From an uncultured bacterium (GTDB lineage: Bacteria; Bacillota; Clostridia; Lachnospirales; Lachnospiraceae): a stretch of 5,682 nt of DNA. The notes under the pieces are model-generated. The model did not search any database, had not been told where the DNA came from, and saw only the letters and a list, made by a program, of their open reading frames with translations. The translations under genes and the position numbers were made by a program. The stretch spans positions 1 through 5,682 of the forward strand of contig CAMNLO010000125.1 in assembly GCA_946543095.1 (NCBI GenBank), written 5' to 3'. This document shows positions 1 through 5,574 of the stretch, piece after piece. Every line of letters starts with the position of its first letter. The stretch's first letter is position 1.

Positions 1-76
1 CCAGGTTGGACTTCACCATGGCTGTCAGAAGGGTCCGCATCCACACTTCGATCGACTCAAATATCGCATCGAACAT
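1..76 (-). CDS. VirB6/TrbL-like conjugal transfer membrane protein (N-terminal 25 codons, cut by the window edge)
   Basis: The reading frame starts with ATG at 76 and is still open at base 1, giving a peptide that begins MFDAIFESIEVWMRTLLTAM. An AAAGGAG ribosome binding site at 86-92 lies 9 bases upstream. The start lies only 17 bases after the stop of the Maff2 gene. In Tn1549-like ICEs the gene after Maff2 usually encodes a polytopic VirB6/TrbL-like inner-membrane channel protein with this kind of amphipathic N-terminus. The assignment rests on that gene order and the short visible N-terminus. No membrane segment or catalytic motif can be checked here, so the family call is an inference and the frame itself is solid. 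Confidence 0.7.
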   Translation of the reverse strand, partial: MFDAIFESIEVWMRTLLTAMVKSNL

Positions 77-93
77 GGATCATTTCTCCTTTC

Positions 94-309
94 TCATCCG
101 AACAGTCCGGACAGCTGGGGCACAAGCTGAGTGCCGATCAGGATGACACCGCCGCCCGCCATCAGCTGCTTGATTCCCTGGCTCTTCGCGCCCGGATTGT
201 CATTCCCGTATCCTTCCAGAAGGTTAATGACACCCCACACGCCAAGGCCTGCGCCGATGGCGGAGACCAGTGTCTGAAGGATGGAAATTGCACTGCTGAA
301 AAATCCCAT
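94..309 (-). CDS. Maff2 family small membrane protein of the conjugation channel
   Basis: This 71-residue protein has two hydrophobic segments, at about residues 7-30 and 47-67. A polar turn with GYGNDNPGAKSQG at about 33-45 separates them. Size, Gly-rich helices, turn sequence and position just before a VirB6/TrbL-like gene fit the Maff2 family of ICE proteins. Its two-helix layout recalls VirB2/TrbC pilins, but a pilin role is only an inference. The ATG at 309 has a modest ribosome binding site, CAGG at 317-320, 7 bases away. A 373-base gap with a terminator-like hairpin separates it from the preceding gene. It is therefore probably transcribed separately from the coupling-protein genes, with the VirB6-like gene following 17 bases behind. 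Confidence 0.88.
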   Translation of the reverse strand: MGFFSSAISILQTLVSAIGAGLGVWGVINLLEGYGNDNPGAKSQGIKQLMAGGGVILIGTQLVPQLSGLFG

Positions 310-362
310 AGTAAAACCTGAAACCCAAACCCCCGAAACGCGTTATTATGTCGTTTCTCTGC

Positions 363-392
363 AATACAGGGAGAACCAAAACATTTTTTCAA
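363..392 (-). promoter_or_regulatory. Candidate promoter for the Maff2/VirB6-like unit
   Basis: On the minus strand TTGAAA (387-392) is followed after 18 bases by TGTATT (363-368). These match the -35 consensus at 5 of 6 and the -10 consensus at 4 of 6 positions. The site lies after the terminator-like hairpin and about 55 bases before the Maff2 start, where a separate promoter would be expected. A better -10, CATAAT at 345-350, has no good -35 partner. Both are weak predictions. Confidence 0.3.
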
Positions 393-460
393 GTCGTTTT
401 GTCGTTCTGCATGCATATCTCCGGAGCCGGGTTCCCCTCCTTTCTTCGTCATCTTTGAGA

Positions 461-527
461 TAGAAAAAGAGAGCCGGCACATGCAGTATCTTTAGAAAAA
501 AGTGTGACAAAGCATGTGTGGCTCTCT
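461..527 (-). terminator. Terminator-like hairpin after the coupling-protein genes
   Basis: AGAGAGCC (468-475) pairs with GGCTCTCT (520-527) and CACATGC (478-484) pairs with GCATGTG (512-518). The helix has 15 pairs, interrupted by a small 2x1 internal loop, with a loop of about 27 bases. In the minus direction the helix ends in GGCTCTCT and runs straight into a T-rich stretch ending near 461. This is the layout of a Rho-independent terminator, although the loop is longer than usual. It would end or reduce transcription arriving from the VirD4-like gene and the 148-residue protein gene. Confidence 0.55.
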
Positions 528-540
528 GTCTGATTCGTTC

Positions 541-572
541 CGTATTCAGTTGTAAGCGTATCCAGTTGTAAA
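541..572. repeat. Tandem repeat of a 16-base unit, two copies
   Basis: CGTATTCAGTTGTAAG (541-556) is followed directly by CGTATCCAGTTGTAAA (557-572). The two copies match at 14 of 16 positions. The 16-base period is about one and a half helical turns, so a protein bound to each copy would sit on opposite faces. The repeat is non-coding and lies between the GC-rich hairpin and the terminator-like hairpin. It could be an operator or the product of a slippage duplication. Confidence 0.75.
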
Positions 573-585
573 AGCAGACTTGCGC

Positions 586-613
586 CGCGCGCACCTGCTC
601 ACAGGTGTGCGTG
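586..613. repeat. GC-rich hairpin downstream of the 148-residue protein gene
   Basis: CACCTG (592-597) and CAGGTG (602-607) form a perfect 6-base stem around a 4-base CTCA loop. As plus-strand RNA the stem extends to 12 pairs (586-597 with 602-613), two of them G-U. As minus-strand RNA those two positions become A-C mismatches, so the stable form is the one antisense to the operon. No T tract follows on either strand, so it is not a standard terminator. Confidence 0.5.
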
Positions 614-682
614 AAAAAGGCCGGGTGCTGCTTCAAGTAGGAGACCGTATTCTCATCCTCATCTGTCCCTCCATTTCCCTCA

Positions 683-1129
683 TCAGGGGATCTGTGCTTC
701 CTCCGTCTCCTCAGTCCCCTCGTCGTTCTCCTGCGAGGATACGGACTCCTCAATGATGTCGTGGAGGGTCCCGCCCAGAAAGCTGGTGAAAACCGCGAGC
801 AGTCTCCTTGTATAGACATCCCGGAACACGATCCTGTTCTGCAGATAGTGCTCGTAGGCATAGCAGGGATTGATAAAGGATCCATAGGATTTGTCGCTGT
901 AGAGCAGGTCCACATCTCCTGTCCCGTGGATCCTGATCTCGAGCACCTCGTCCGCCTTCCGGATCACGAAGTGCCTCTTATAGCCCTTTTCCCGGAGTGT
1001 CATCTTCACATTTCCACACTCCGGCAGGGTCGTGAACAGGGCCACGCCGGTCCAGGTCGTCATGTCCTTGATAAACTCATGGTTCATTGCCTTCCCTGCA
1101 TGTTTCTTTTTGCTCTTTTTCTGTTTCAT
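683..1129 (-). CDS. Uncharacterised ICE protein, 148 residues
   Basis: I do not recognise a named function. The protein starts with a basic tail (MKQKKSKKKHAGK), has a soluble-looking middle with alternating charged and hydrophobic residues, a YGSFINPCYAYEHYL segment at about residues 82-96, FTSFLGGTLHD at about 113-123, and an acidic C-terminus rich in Glu. There is no clear signal peptide or membrane segment. It follows the VirD4-like gene by 15 bases, and AAGGAGGA at 1135-1142 lies 5 bases before the ATG at 1129, so it is almost certainly co-transcribed. A second in-frame ATG at 1087 (MNHEFIKDM), preceded by AGGGAAGG, is a plausible alternative start that would remove the basic tail. An accessory role in conjugation is inferred from position only. 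Confidence 0.8.
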   Translation of the reverse strand: MKQKKSKKKHAGKAMNHEFIKDMTTWTGVALFTTLPECGNVKMTLREKGYKRHFVIRKADEVLEIRIHGTGDVDLLYSDKSYGSFINPCYAYEHYLQNRIVFRDVYTRRLLAVFTSFLGGTLHDIIEESVSSQENDEGTEETEEAQIP

Positions 1130-1144
1130 TCATGTCCTCCTTCT

Positions 1145-3148
1145 TTATTCCCCGGCCGCCGGATCTGCGGGCTCCGCAAGGTCCTCTCCCGAAAACTCCA
1201 TGCAGTCAAAGACCTCATCCCTTCCCATCCGCAGTTCGCAGCGCAGGTATTTCTCCACATCAAAAATGTTTGCGTCACTGTAGTCCGCGAGTTCCCTGTA
1301 TCTCTTGTGCTTCGTGATGTCGTACTTGTCGGAAAAGAAGGGCCGGACACCGCGAAGCTGCAGGATGCACTTGCCGCCGTCCATGACGGACAGCTCGTCC
1401 CGGCTCATCAGCTCTTTTCCCGTCTTCTGGTAATTCAGTCCGTAGGACCTCCCCTGCCCCCTGGTATCAGAGGTGTTGTAAAGATCGATCGTTTCCTTGC
1501 CCAAAGTCTCGGAGATTTCCTTCAGGGTGCTCGACTCCTTGCCTCCGAGGAAGAGCAGGGTGTCGCAGTTGCCGGTGATGGTCTCCGCCGCATCCTTGTA
1601 GATCGTCTTGAGCTGGCTCTGGGACTGCAGGATGATCGTCGCCGAGATCTCACGGCTCCGGATCGTCGCGATCAGCTTGTCAAACTTGGGAATCTGACCG
1701 ATATTGGCAAACTCATCGAGCAGCAGACGCACATGGTAGGGTAGTCTGCCGATATACTTGTCATCCGCCCTGTCGCAGAGCAGGTTGAAGAGCTGGGTGT
1801 ACATGATGGCAACGACAAAATTGAAGGTGTCGTCCGTATCGGAGATGATGACAAACATGGCCGTCTTCCTGTCCCCGAGCAGGTCCAGCTCCATCTCGTC
1901 GTAGCTCATGATCTCCCGCAGCTCGGCAATATCGAAGGGTGCCAGGCGGGCGCCGCAGGAAATCAGGATTGATTTCGCCGTTTTGCCGGCGGCCATCTTG
2001 TATTTCTTGTACTGCCTGACCGCAAAGTGGTCCGGCGCGTCCTCCTCCAGTTCCTCGAACATCATGTCCACCGCATTTTTGAAATTCTCATCGTCCTCCC
2101 TGGCCTCCGACGCATTCAAAAATTCAAGCAGGGTCGAGAAGTTCTGCTCCTCCTCCGGCGCCTCATAATAGATAAAGCCGATCAGCGCACAGTAGAGGAG
2201 CCGCTCGGCTTTGACCCAGAAATCCTCCGAAGACTTTTCCCCGTCTCCCCTGGTGTTGGCAATGATGGCATTCACCAGCTTCAGGATGTCCTTTTCGGAC
2301 CGGATATAGTGGAAGGGATTATAGTGCATGGACTTGGCAAAATTGATGGTATTCAGGATCTTGATCTCATACCCGTGCCTCTCCAGCATTTTTCCGCACT
2401 CGACGACGATGGTCCCTTTGGGGTCTGTCAATACATAAGATATTTTCGGTCCCATCTGCATTAAATTCGGCTTTATGACATTTCTTGTCTTGCCCGATCC
2501 GGAACCGCCGATGACGATCACGTTCTTGTTCCTGGCGACCTTCCAGTTCTTCGGGCGGCTGTTCATCGTGAGAAACTCCGTCGCCGTGAGAATGATATTG
2601 TTCTCAAAAACCGGATCAATGAAGGGGGCGATGTCCTTGTGGGTCCCCCAGCGGGCAGAGCCGTATTCCTCGCCCTGCCGGAATTTTTTGGCATTCTTCA
2701 TGCGGTATCCTATGAAAGCCTTGAATCCTGCCGCTCCCGCGGCGCCCACGGCCAAATCCCACAGGTGAAGGCTGGGGAGCGGATTCTGAAAAGCAAGGCT
2801 GAAATACAAAAACAGGTTCATCAGCTTCTGGATCAAGGAGTCTCCCGTACAATGCCTGTAGAGCCATGCCTCCTTCTCCACCAGGTAAAACGTGATGAGA
2901 TAGGGAATGTTGGAAATCAGTGGTCTCTTAAGTTCTGCGCCGCGGAACCGCTCCATGAGCCCTGCCCTGACCGGCTCGATACAGCCGAGGGCCAGGTCCT
3001 TCATGCTTTTGCCTTTCCCCTTCTTCCTGCGGAGGCTCTTCTTACTGAATCTCCTGCTGGATCCCTTCCTGCGAGACGGCCCTCCGTGTGTCTTTCCTCC
3101 GGTCTGATCATCCGGCGGGCGCGGCTTTCTCTTCTGTTCTTCTGTCAT
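1145..3148 (-). CDS. virD4: VirD4/TraG-family type IV coupling protein (conjugative DNA-transfer ATPase)
   Basis: This 667-residue protein is the coupling ATPase that links the relaxase-DNA complex to the mating channel at the inner membrane. It has a very basic N-terminal tail (residues 6-50) and hydrophobic segments at about 79-90, 108-120 and 128-148. A VirD4-type nucleotide-binding domain follows, with Walker A GGSGSGKT at 214-221, TDPKG at 241-245, Walker B LLLDEFANIG at 475-484 and the conserved LQSQSQL at 507-513. All ATPase motifs are intact. Homologues are usually nearer 600 residues; the difference is roughly the basic tail. The ATG at 3148 has GGGAGGAGG at 3164-3172 but a long 15-base spacing. 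The ATG at 3004 (residue 49), with AAGGGGAAAG 8 bases upstream, would give a 619-residue form. The PcfB-like gene ahead of it supports the coupling role. Confidence 0.95.
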   Translation of the reverse strand: MTEEQKRKPRPPDDQTGGKTHGGPSRRKGSSRRFSKKSLRRKKGKGKSMKDLALGCIEPVRAGLMERFRGAELKRPLISNIPYLITFYLVEKEAWLYRHCTGDSLIQKLMNLFLYFSLAFQNPLPSLHLWDLAVGAAGAAGFKAFIGYRMKNAKKFRQGEEYGSARWGTHKDIAPFIDPVFENNIILTATEFLTMNSRPKNWKVARNKNVIVIGGSGSGKTRNVIKPNLMQMGPKISYVLTDPKGTIVVECGKMLERHGYEIKILNTINFAKSMHYNPFHYIRSEKDILKLVNAIIANTRGDGEKSSEDFWVKAERLLYCALIGFIYYEAPEEEQNFSTLLEFLNASEAREDDENFKNAVDMMFEELEEDAPDHFAVRQYKKYKMAAGKTAKSILISCGARLAPFDIAELREIMSYDEMELDLLGDRKTAMFVIISDTDDTFNFVVAIMYTQLFNLLCDRADDKYIGRLPYHVRLLLDEFANIGQIPKFDKLIATIRSREISATIILQSQSQLKTIYKDAAETITGNCDTLLFLGGKESSTLKEISETLGKETIDLYNTSDTRGQGRSYGLNYQKTGKELMSRDELSVMDGGKCILQLRGVRPFFSDKYDITKHKRYRELADYSDANIFDVEKYLRCELRMGRDEVFDCMEFSGEDLAEPADPAAGE

Positions 3149-3271
3149 CGGTATCGGTTTGAACCTCCTCCCTGTACAATTGCGTGGTCCTCCACAGTCT
3201 CCCGGCTCACGGACTCACGGCACCTCTTGAGCCTTCCGGTTCAAGAGCTCATCGTGCTATATGCCACAGGC
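3149..3271 (-). other. Intergenic spacer with a GNRA-capped hairpin before the coupling-protein gene
   Basis: This 123-base gap is the only sizeable break in the cluster between 5168 and 683. On the minus strand CTCTTGA-A-CC (3238-3247) pairs with GG-C-TCAAGAG (3224-3233), enclosing a GGAA tetraloop (3234-3237) with one A-C mismatch in the stem. No T tract follows, so it is not a typical terminator. Two copies of CTCACGG (3206-3212 and 3214-3220) lie beside it. The ribosome binding site of the next gene is at 3164-3172. The hairpin may be an mRNA processing or stability element, which is inference. Confidence 0.5.
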
Positions 3272-3820
3272 TCACAGCGAGGGCTCTCTATCCCTCTCGT
3301 GGATCTTCTCCCTCTCGCGGTGGGCTGTGCGCTCAATTGCCTTCCGGAGACGCTTGCGGATCGATGCCTTCCTGCTCTTGGGGAGGGCGACATCCGTATA
3401 TTCCTTGAAAGCCGCGTTCATGACCTCCGCATGCTTTGCCCGGAAAAAAACGATGTAGTTGGGCGGCGTTACGGACTTGTCCTTTTTCAGGCTGTACTGG
3501 ATGCCGTATTTTCTCGCCACCTTCTCAAAAGACTTGATGTTGCTGTCCTTGATCTCGATATTGGTGAGCTCGCTCCCCTCCTCCATCATTGTGTTCAGGC
3601 TCTTTTTCCCGGGGCGGTAGGCATTCTTCCTGCCCTCTTTTTTCGCTGCTCTCTGTGCTTTGGCCGCCTTCTGCGTCTCCCTCCTCTCCGCGGCCCTGAT
3701 CCGGTTGGCCTCCTCCATGTCGTGCACGACCTTGGAAAGGACACCCTTGAGAATGTTGGTCGTGATTCTGCCTCCGCTGATCACCAGTGCGAGGGTTTTC
3801 TCATCCACTTCTTCCTGCAT
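3272..3820 (-). CDS. pcfB: PcfB family protein (DUF3801), accessory factor of the coupling protein
   Basis: This is a 182-residue soluble basic protein beginning MQEEVDEKTLALVISGG, as is typical of the PcfB/DUF3801 family. A helix rich in Arg, Lys and Ala follows at about residues 38-70. A compact domain spans about 72-145 and includes SFEKVARKYGIQYSLKKD and NYIVFFRAKH, followed by a basic tail at 149-175. In plasmid pCF10 PcfB works with the VirD4-like PcfC in substrate docking, and here too the gene precedes a VirD4-like gene. I chose the ATG at 3820 because GGGGAGGTGA (3829-3838) lies 8 bases upstream. An upstream in-frame GTG at 3832 lies inside that binding site and is unlikely. The gene overlaps the end of the antirepressor gene by 20 bases, suggesting translational coupling. 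Confidence 0.88.
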   Translation of the reverse strand: MQEEVDEKTLALVISGGRITTNILKGVLSKVVHDMEEANRIRAAERRETQKAAKAQRAAKKEGRKNAYRPGKKSLNTMMEEGSELTNIEIKDSNIKSFEKVARKYGIQYSLKKDKSVTPPNYIVFFRAKHAEVMNAAFKEYTDVALPKSRKASIRKRLRKAIERTAHREREKIHERDREPSL

Positions 3821-4631
3821 TTTTGTCTTCACCTCCCCTCTTTTTCTCCGTCATCTCCAATAACTGCTTCTCCACCGTGGGGATGATCCCGTAGTCCTTC
3901 AGGAACAGGTACAGAAAACGCCTGCCCTTCTGGGTCCATTCGGTCTGATACCTGGAAGAAATGCTTCCATCCGAATGCTTGATGATAAATGTCGTGCTCG
4001 CGGTATAGCCCTGATTCTGGTAGGGGGCATATAAGAGCCACTGTTCTCTCATCTTGTACTGGATCCCCAGGTCTGCGAGCAGGGCGTTGAATTTCGTCCC
4101 GCTCATCCCATAGTCCTTGGCGATCTGGGTCGTAAGGACCAGCGACTTGGAACAGATCACATTGTCGTGATACTCTGCCTTGGGTTGCATCTCCCGGATC
4201 AGGACATCCTGCTCCCGGGTCTGCACGATCAACATATGGCATTTCTCCTGCAGCTCATCAATCTGGCGGCGGGCAATCTGCAGGGCCCTCGCCATCACCT
4301 TCTCCGGCGAATTCCATGCCTTTTCCAGTTCAAGAAAATACTGCCGGTATGCCTTGCCCTTCTCATTTCTCTGCAGCATGCAGATATGCTTTGCCATATC
4401 CACACTGAGGTCATAATCGACCTCCGTCTGGTTTGTCCGAGAGGTGTAACATTTTTGATACACCTTTGTATAATCTGATCCTTCCGCAAAACCCAGCTCA
4501 CAGACCCGCTGAAACCAGACTCTGAAAACGGTCTTGATCCCCAGTGCACTCCACAGATCCCGCGCCGACACTACGGGATGCCCGTCCGTGAAGTCCACAC
4601 GGATATTCTCCTTTTGGAGTGCGGTCGTCAT
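3801..4631 (-). CDS. Phage-type antirepressor with AntA and KilAC domains
   Basis: The 276-residue protein has an AntA/AntB-like N-terminal domain at about residues 15-100, including VSARDLWSALGI and the segment up to MAKHICMLQRNEKGKAYRQYF. A helical, probably coiled linker covers about 108-148. A KilAC-type C-terminal domain spans about 150-250, with TTQIAKDYGMSGTKFNALL as a helix-turn-helix-like part. Phage antirepressors with these domains counteract repressors or bind DNA, and ICEs often carry them. Its target here is unknown. The ATG at 4631 is preferred because AAGGAAGG (4640-4647) is 8 bases upstream. An in-frame GTG at 4640 overlaps the previous stop codon but has no good binding site. 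It sits inside an overlapping gene chain, so it would be made with the transfer proteins, perhaps as feedback control. Confidence 0.87.
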   Translation of the reverse strand: MTTALQKENIRVDFTDGHPVVSARDLWSALGIKTVFRVWFQRVCELGFAEGSDYTKVYQKCYTSRTNQTEVDYDLSVDMAKHICMLQRNEKGKAYRQYFLELEKAWNSPEKVMARALQIARRQIDELQEKCHMLIVQTREQDVLIREMQPKAEYHDNVICSKSLVLTTQIAKDYGMSGTKFNALLADLGIQYKMREQWLLYAPYQNQGYTASTTFIIKHSDGSISSRYQTEWTQKGRRFLYLFLKDYGIIPTVEKQLLEMTEKKRGGEDKNAGRSG

Positions 4632-4636
4632 CGCAA

Positions 4637-4939
4637 TCACCTTCCTTTCTGATCCGCAAACTGCCTGGCATTCTCCCTGTGGAGCTCTTTGATACAGTAG
4701 CCCACACAGGGCCGCTCCCTGCCATAGGGACAGGCCCTGCAGTCCGGATCCGGTCTATCCCCTTCGGCAGTCATCTGCCTCTCTTCCTCAATCAGGTAAA
4801 AGCAGTCATACCGCGAACAGCTGTCGATCCCTTTCAGCCAGAATGAACAGTCTCTGCAGTCGTCCGGGATGTCCTCCCTGTAATGCCTCCGGGGCAGACG
4901 GGATTTCTGCAGCTGCACACGTTTAATGCCCTTCCTCAT
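4637..4939 (-). CDS. Small protein with two four-cysteine clusters, probably metal-binding
   Basis: I do not recognise a named family. The 100-residue protein has a basic N-terminus and eight cysteines in two similar groups: C28-x2-C31-x9-C41-x4-C46 and C67-x2-C70-x7-C78-x3-C82. Each group could hold a zinc ion or an iron-sulphur cluster; the sequence alone cannot decide. There is no signal peptide or membrane segment, so it should be cytoplasmic. GGAGGTGA at 4943-4950 serves the ATG at 4939. The gene overlaps the membrane-protein gene before it by 17 bases and ends just before the antirepressor start, so the three are probably translated together. Binding to nucleic acid or a regulatory partner is possible but not shown. 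Confidence 0.8.
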   Translation of the reverse strand: MRKGIKRVQLQKSRLPRRHYREDIPDDCRDCSFWLKGIDSCSRYDCFYLIEEERQMTAEGDRPDPDCRACPYGRERPCVGYCIKELHRENARQFADQKGR

Positions 4940-5168
4940 CTGTCACCTCCGCTTTGCGTGAATCCTGTTCCGCTGAGTCCTGCCTTTCTGTGTCCGGCTT
5001 TACCGTTCTCTTCTCCGTCTTCGCCGCACCCGCCCCTGATCTCCAGATATTCCTGTGCCAGTAGTCATCCTCCGGATGCTTCAGCTCATACCAGGCCGCG
5101 CACCGCACCAGCATGATTACCGCGCAAGCCATCACTCCTGCCACCAAACCTGCTGTAAAAAGTCCCAT
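4923..5168 (-). CDS. Small single-pass membrane protein, 81 residues
   Basis: The protein has one hydrophobic segment at about residues 3-25 (GLFTAGLVAGVMACAVIML), then a WYELKHPEDDYW stretch and a long, charged tail rich in Glu, Asp, Lys and Arg up to the acidic end. It most likely sits in the membrane with the tail in the cytoplasm. The short N-terminal anchor recalls the small DUF3789-type proteins often found in ICEs, but the match is weak. The ATG at 5168 has AAAGGAG at 5179-5185, 10 bases upstream. It is the first gene of the cluster visible in the window and overlaps the next by 17 bases. No cysteine or lipobox pattern suggests a lipoprotein. Confidence 0.75.
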   Translation of the reverse strand: MGLFTAGLVAGVMACAVIMLVRCAAWYELKHPEDDYWHRNIWRSGAGAAKTEKRTVKPDTERQDSAEQDSRKAEVTDEEGH

Positions 5169-5222
5169 TCCGTATCCTCTCCTTTCCGGAACCCTCTTTT
5201 TTCCCTGTCAACTCTGCTCCTG

Positions 5223-5298
5223 TGCTTAACAACACATGAATGCGGCAAAACCATCCTCAAAGAAGACAGCTTTGCCGCATGATATGTGCCTTTAAGCA
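5223..5298. repeat. Long interrupted inverted repeat upstream of the first gene
   Basis: Three nested stems line up on one axis. TGCTTAA (5223-5229) pairs with TTAAGCA (5292-5298), CACAT (5233-5237) with ATGTG (5284-5288), and ATGCGGCAAA (5240-5249) with TTTGCCGCAT (5271-5280). All 22 pairs are perfect, with small internal loops (3x3 and 2x3) and a 21-base end loop. No T tract follows on either strand, so it is not an ordinary terminator. It could be a 5' leader structure, a protein-binding site or a DNA-transfer site. Confidence 0.7.
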
Positions 5299-5334
5299 GC
5301 ACATGTATTATTTGAATTTTGCTTGTTAATTCTT

Positions 5335-5489
5335 GCCCTCCCGGGCCCGTTCCTGTCCCGTTTCTTCCGCAACGTTTTCACAGCCGCTCCACGCAAACCC
5401 GCGCGTCACGGCCGGTATCTATCCCGGGCGGCAGTCTATTCAATTTTCAAGGTTAGACGGAGAGACAGAAGACTGCCTCTCTACTAACC
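5335..5489 (-). ncRNA. Candidate structured leader RNA with pseudoknot potential
   Basis: On the minus strand GGTTAG/CTAACC (5484-5489 with 5451-5456) and GAGAG/CTCTC (5477-5481 with 5460-5464) form a hairpin with a 12-base loop. Seven loop bases, GCAGTCT (5470-5476), are complementary to AGACTGC just downstream (5431-5437), allowing a pseudoknot. Next to it GCCGC-CC (5426-5432) pairs with GG-A-GCGGC (5383-5390) with one bulged base, and further on GCCC-GGGA-GGGC (5335-5346) forms a GNRA-type hairpin. I cannot match this to a known RNA family. The helices are read directly from the sequence; an RNA function is inference. Confidence 0.4.
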
Positions 5490-5523
5490 CCAAAAAAATC
5501 CGCCTCCAGGAAAGCTGTTTTTC

Positions 5524-5564
5524 AAAAAAAGTGAGCTTCATTTACATTTACGCAAATGCCTCAC
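5524..5564 (-). terminator. Candidate intrinsic terminator ahead of the leader RNA
   Basis: On the minus strand GTGAG (5560-5564) pairs with CTCAC (5531-5535), and CATTT (5554-5558) with AAATG (5539-5543), with a 1x3 internal loop and a 10-base end loop. Seven T residues follow directly (5524-5530). The stem is rather AT-rich, so termination may be partial. It could end an upstream unit or act as an attenuator for the cluster below. Confidence 0.5.
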
Positions 5565-5574
5565 ATCAACACGA

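Larger units (their letters stand above)
310..682. other. Gene-free region between the 148-residue protein gene and the Maff2 gene
   Basis: No convincing gene lies in these 373 bases. Read on the minus strand, they hold a GC-rich hairpin (586-613), a tandem 16-base repeat (541-572), a terminator-like hairpin with a T tract (461-527) and a possible promoter (363-392). A minus-strand frame stays open across much of it, but it enters from inside the 148-residue gene in the wrong frame and has no ATG of its own here. A spacer this size is unusual beside the tightly packed neighbouring genes, and its parts suggest a transcription boundary. Confidence 0.7.

Noticed and set aside
162..482. Minus-strand open frame of 106 codons overlapping the Maff2 gene
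   Set aside because: It overlaps Maff2 in a different frame, shows no family resemblance and begins inside the terminator-like hairpin.
346..915. Minus-strand open frame of 189 codons running out of the 148-residue gene
   Set aside because: Its first half overlaps a well-supported gene in another frame. The intergenic half has no ATG and no binding site, and it runs through the terminator-like hairpin. A frameshifted extension cannot be fully excluded.
1077..1133. Short minus-strand frame of 18 codons starting 4 bases before the 148-residue gene
   Set aside because: It shares the same ribosome binding site but at too short a spacing (about 1-2 bases), and it overlaps the real gene. Chance is the simplest explanation.
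761..1744. Plus-strand open frame of 327 codons
   Set aside because: It is antisense to the coupling-protein C-terminus and the 148-residue gene, with no recognisable domain.
2639..3886. Plus-strand open frame of 415 codons across pcfB and the coupling-protein gene
   Set aside because: It lies antisense to two clearly recognised genes, has no family resemblance and a composition typical of a shadow frame.
5199..5210. TTGACA on the minus strand upstream of the first gene
   Set aside because: It is a good -35 match, but no acceptable -10 lies 16-18 bases downstream, where the ribosome binding site region begins.
5223..5298. Intrinsic terminator at the long inverted repeat
   Set aside because: The stem is strong but neither strand has a T tract directly after it.
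5383..5489. Group II intron or rRNA spacer fragment
   Set aside because: A TTGAAAATTGAATAG stretch recalls rRNA leader sequences, but no intron domain V, rRNA or tRNA sequence is present.
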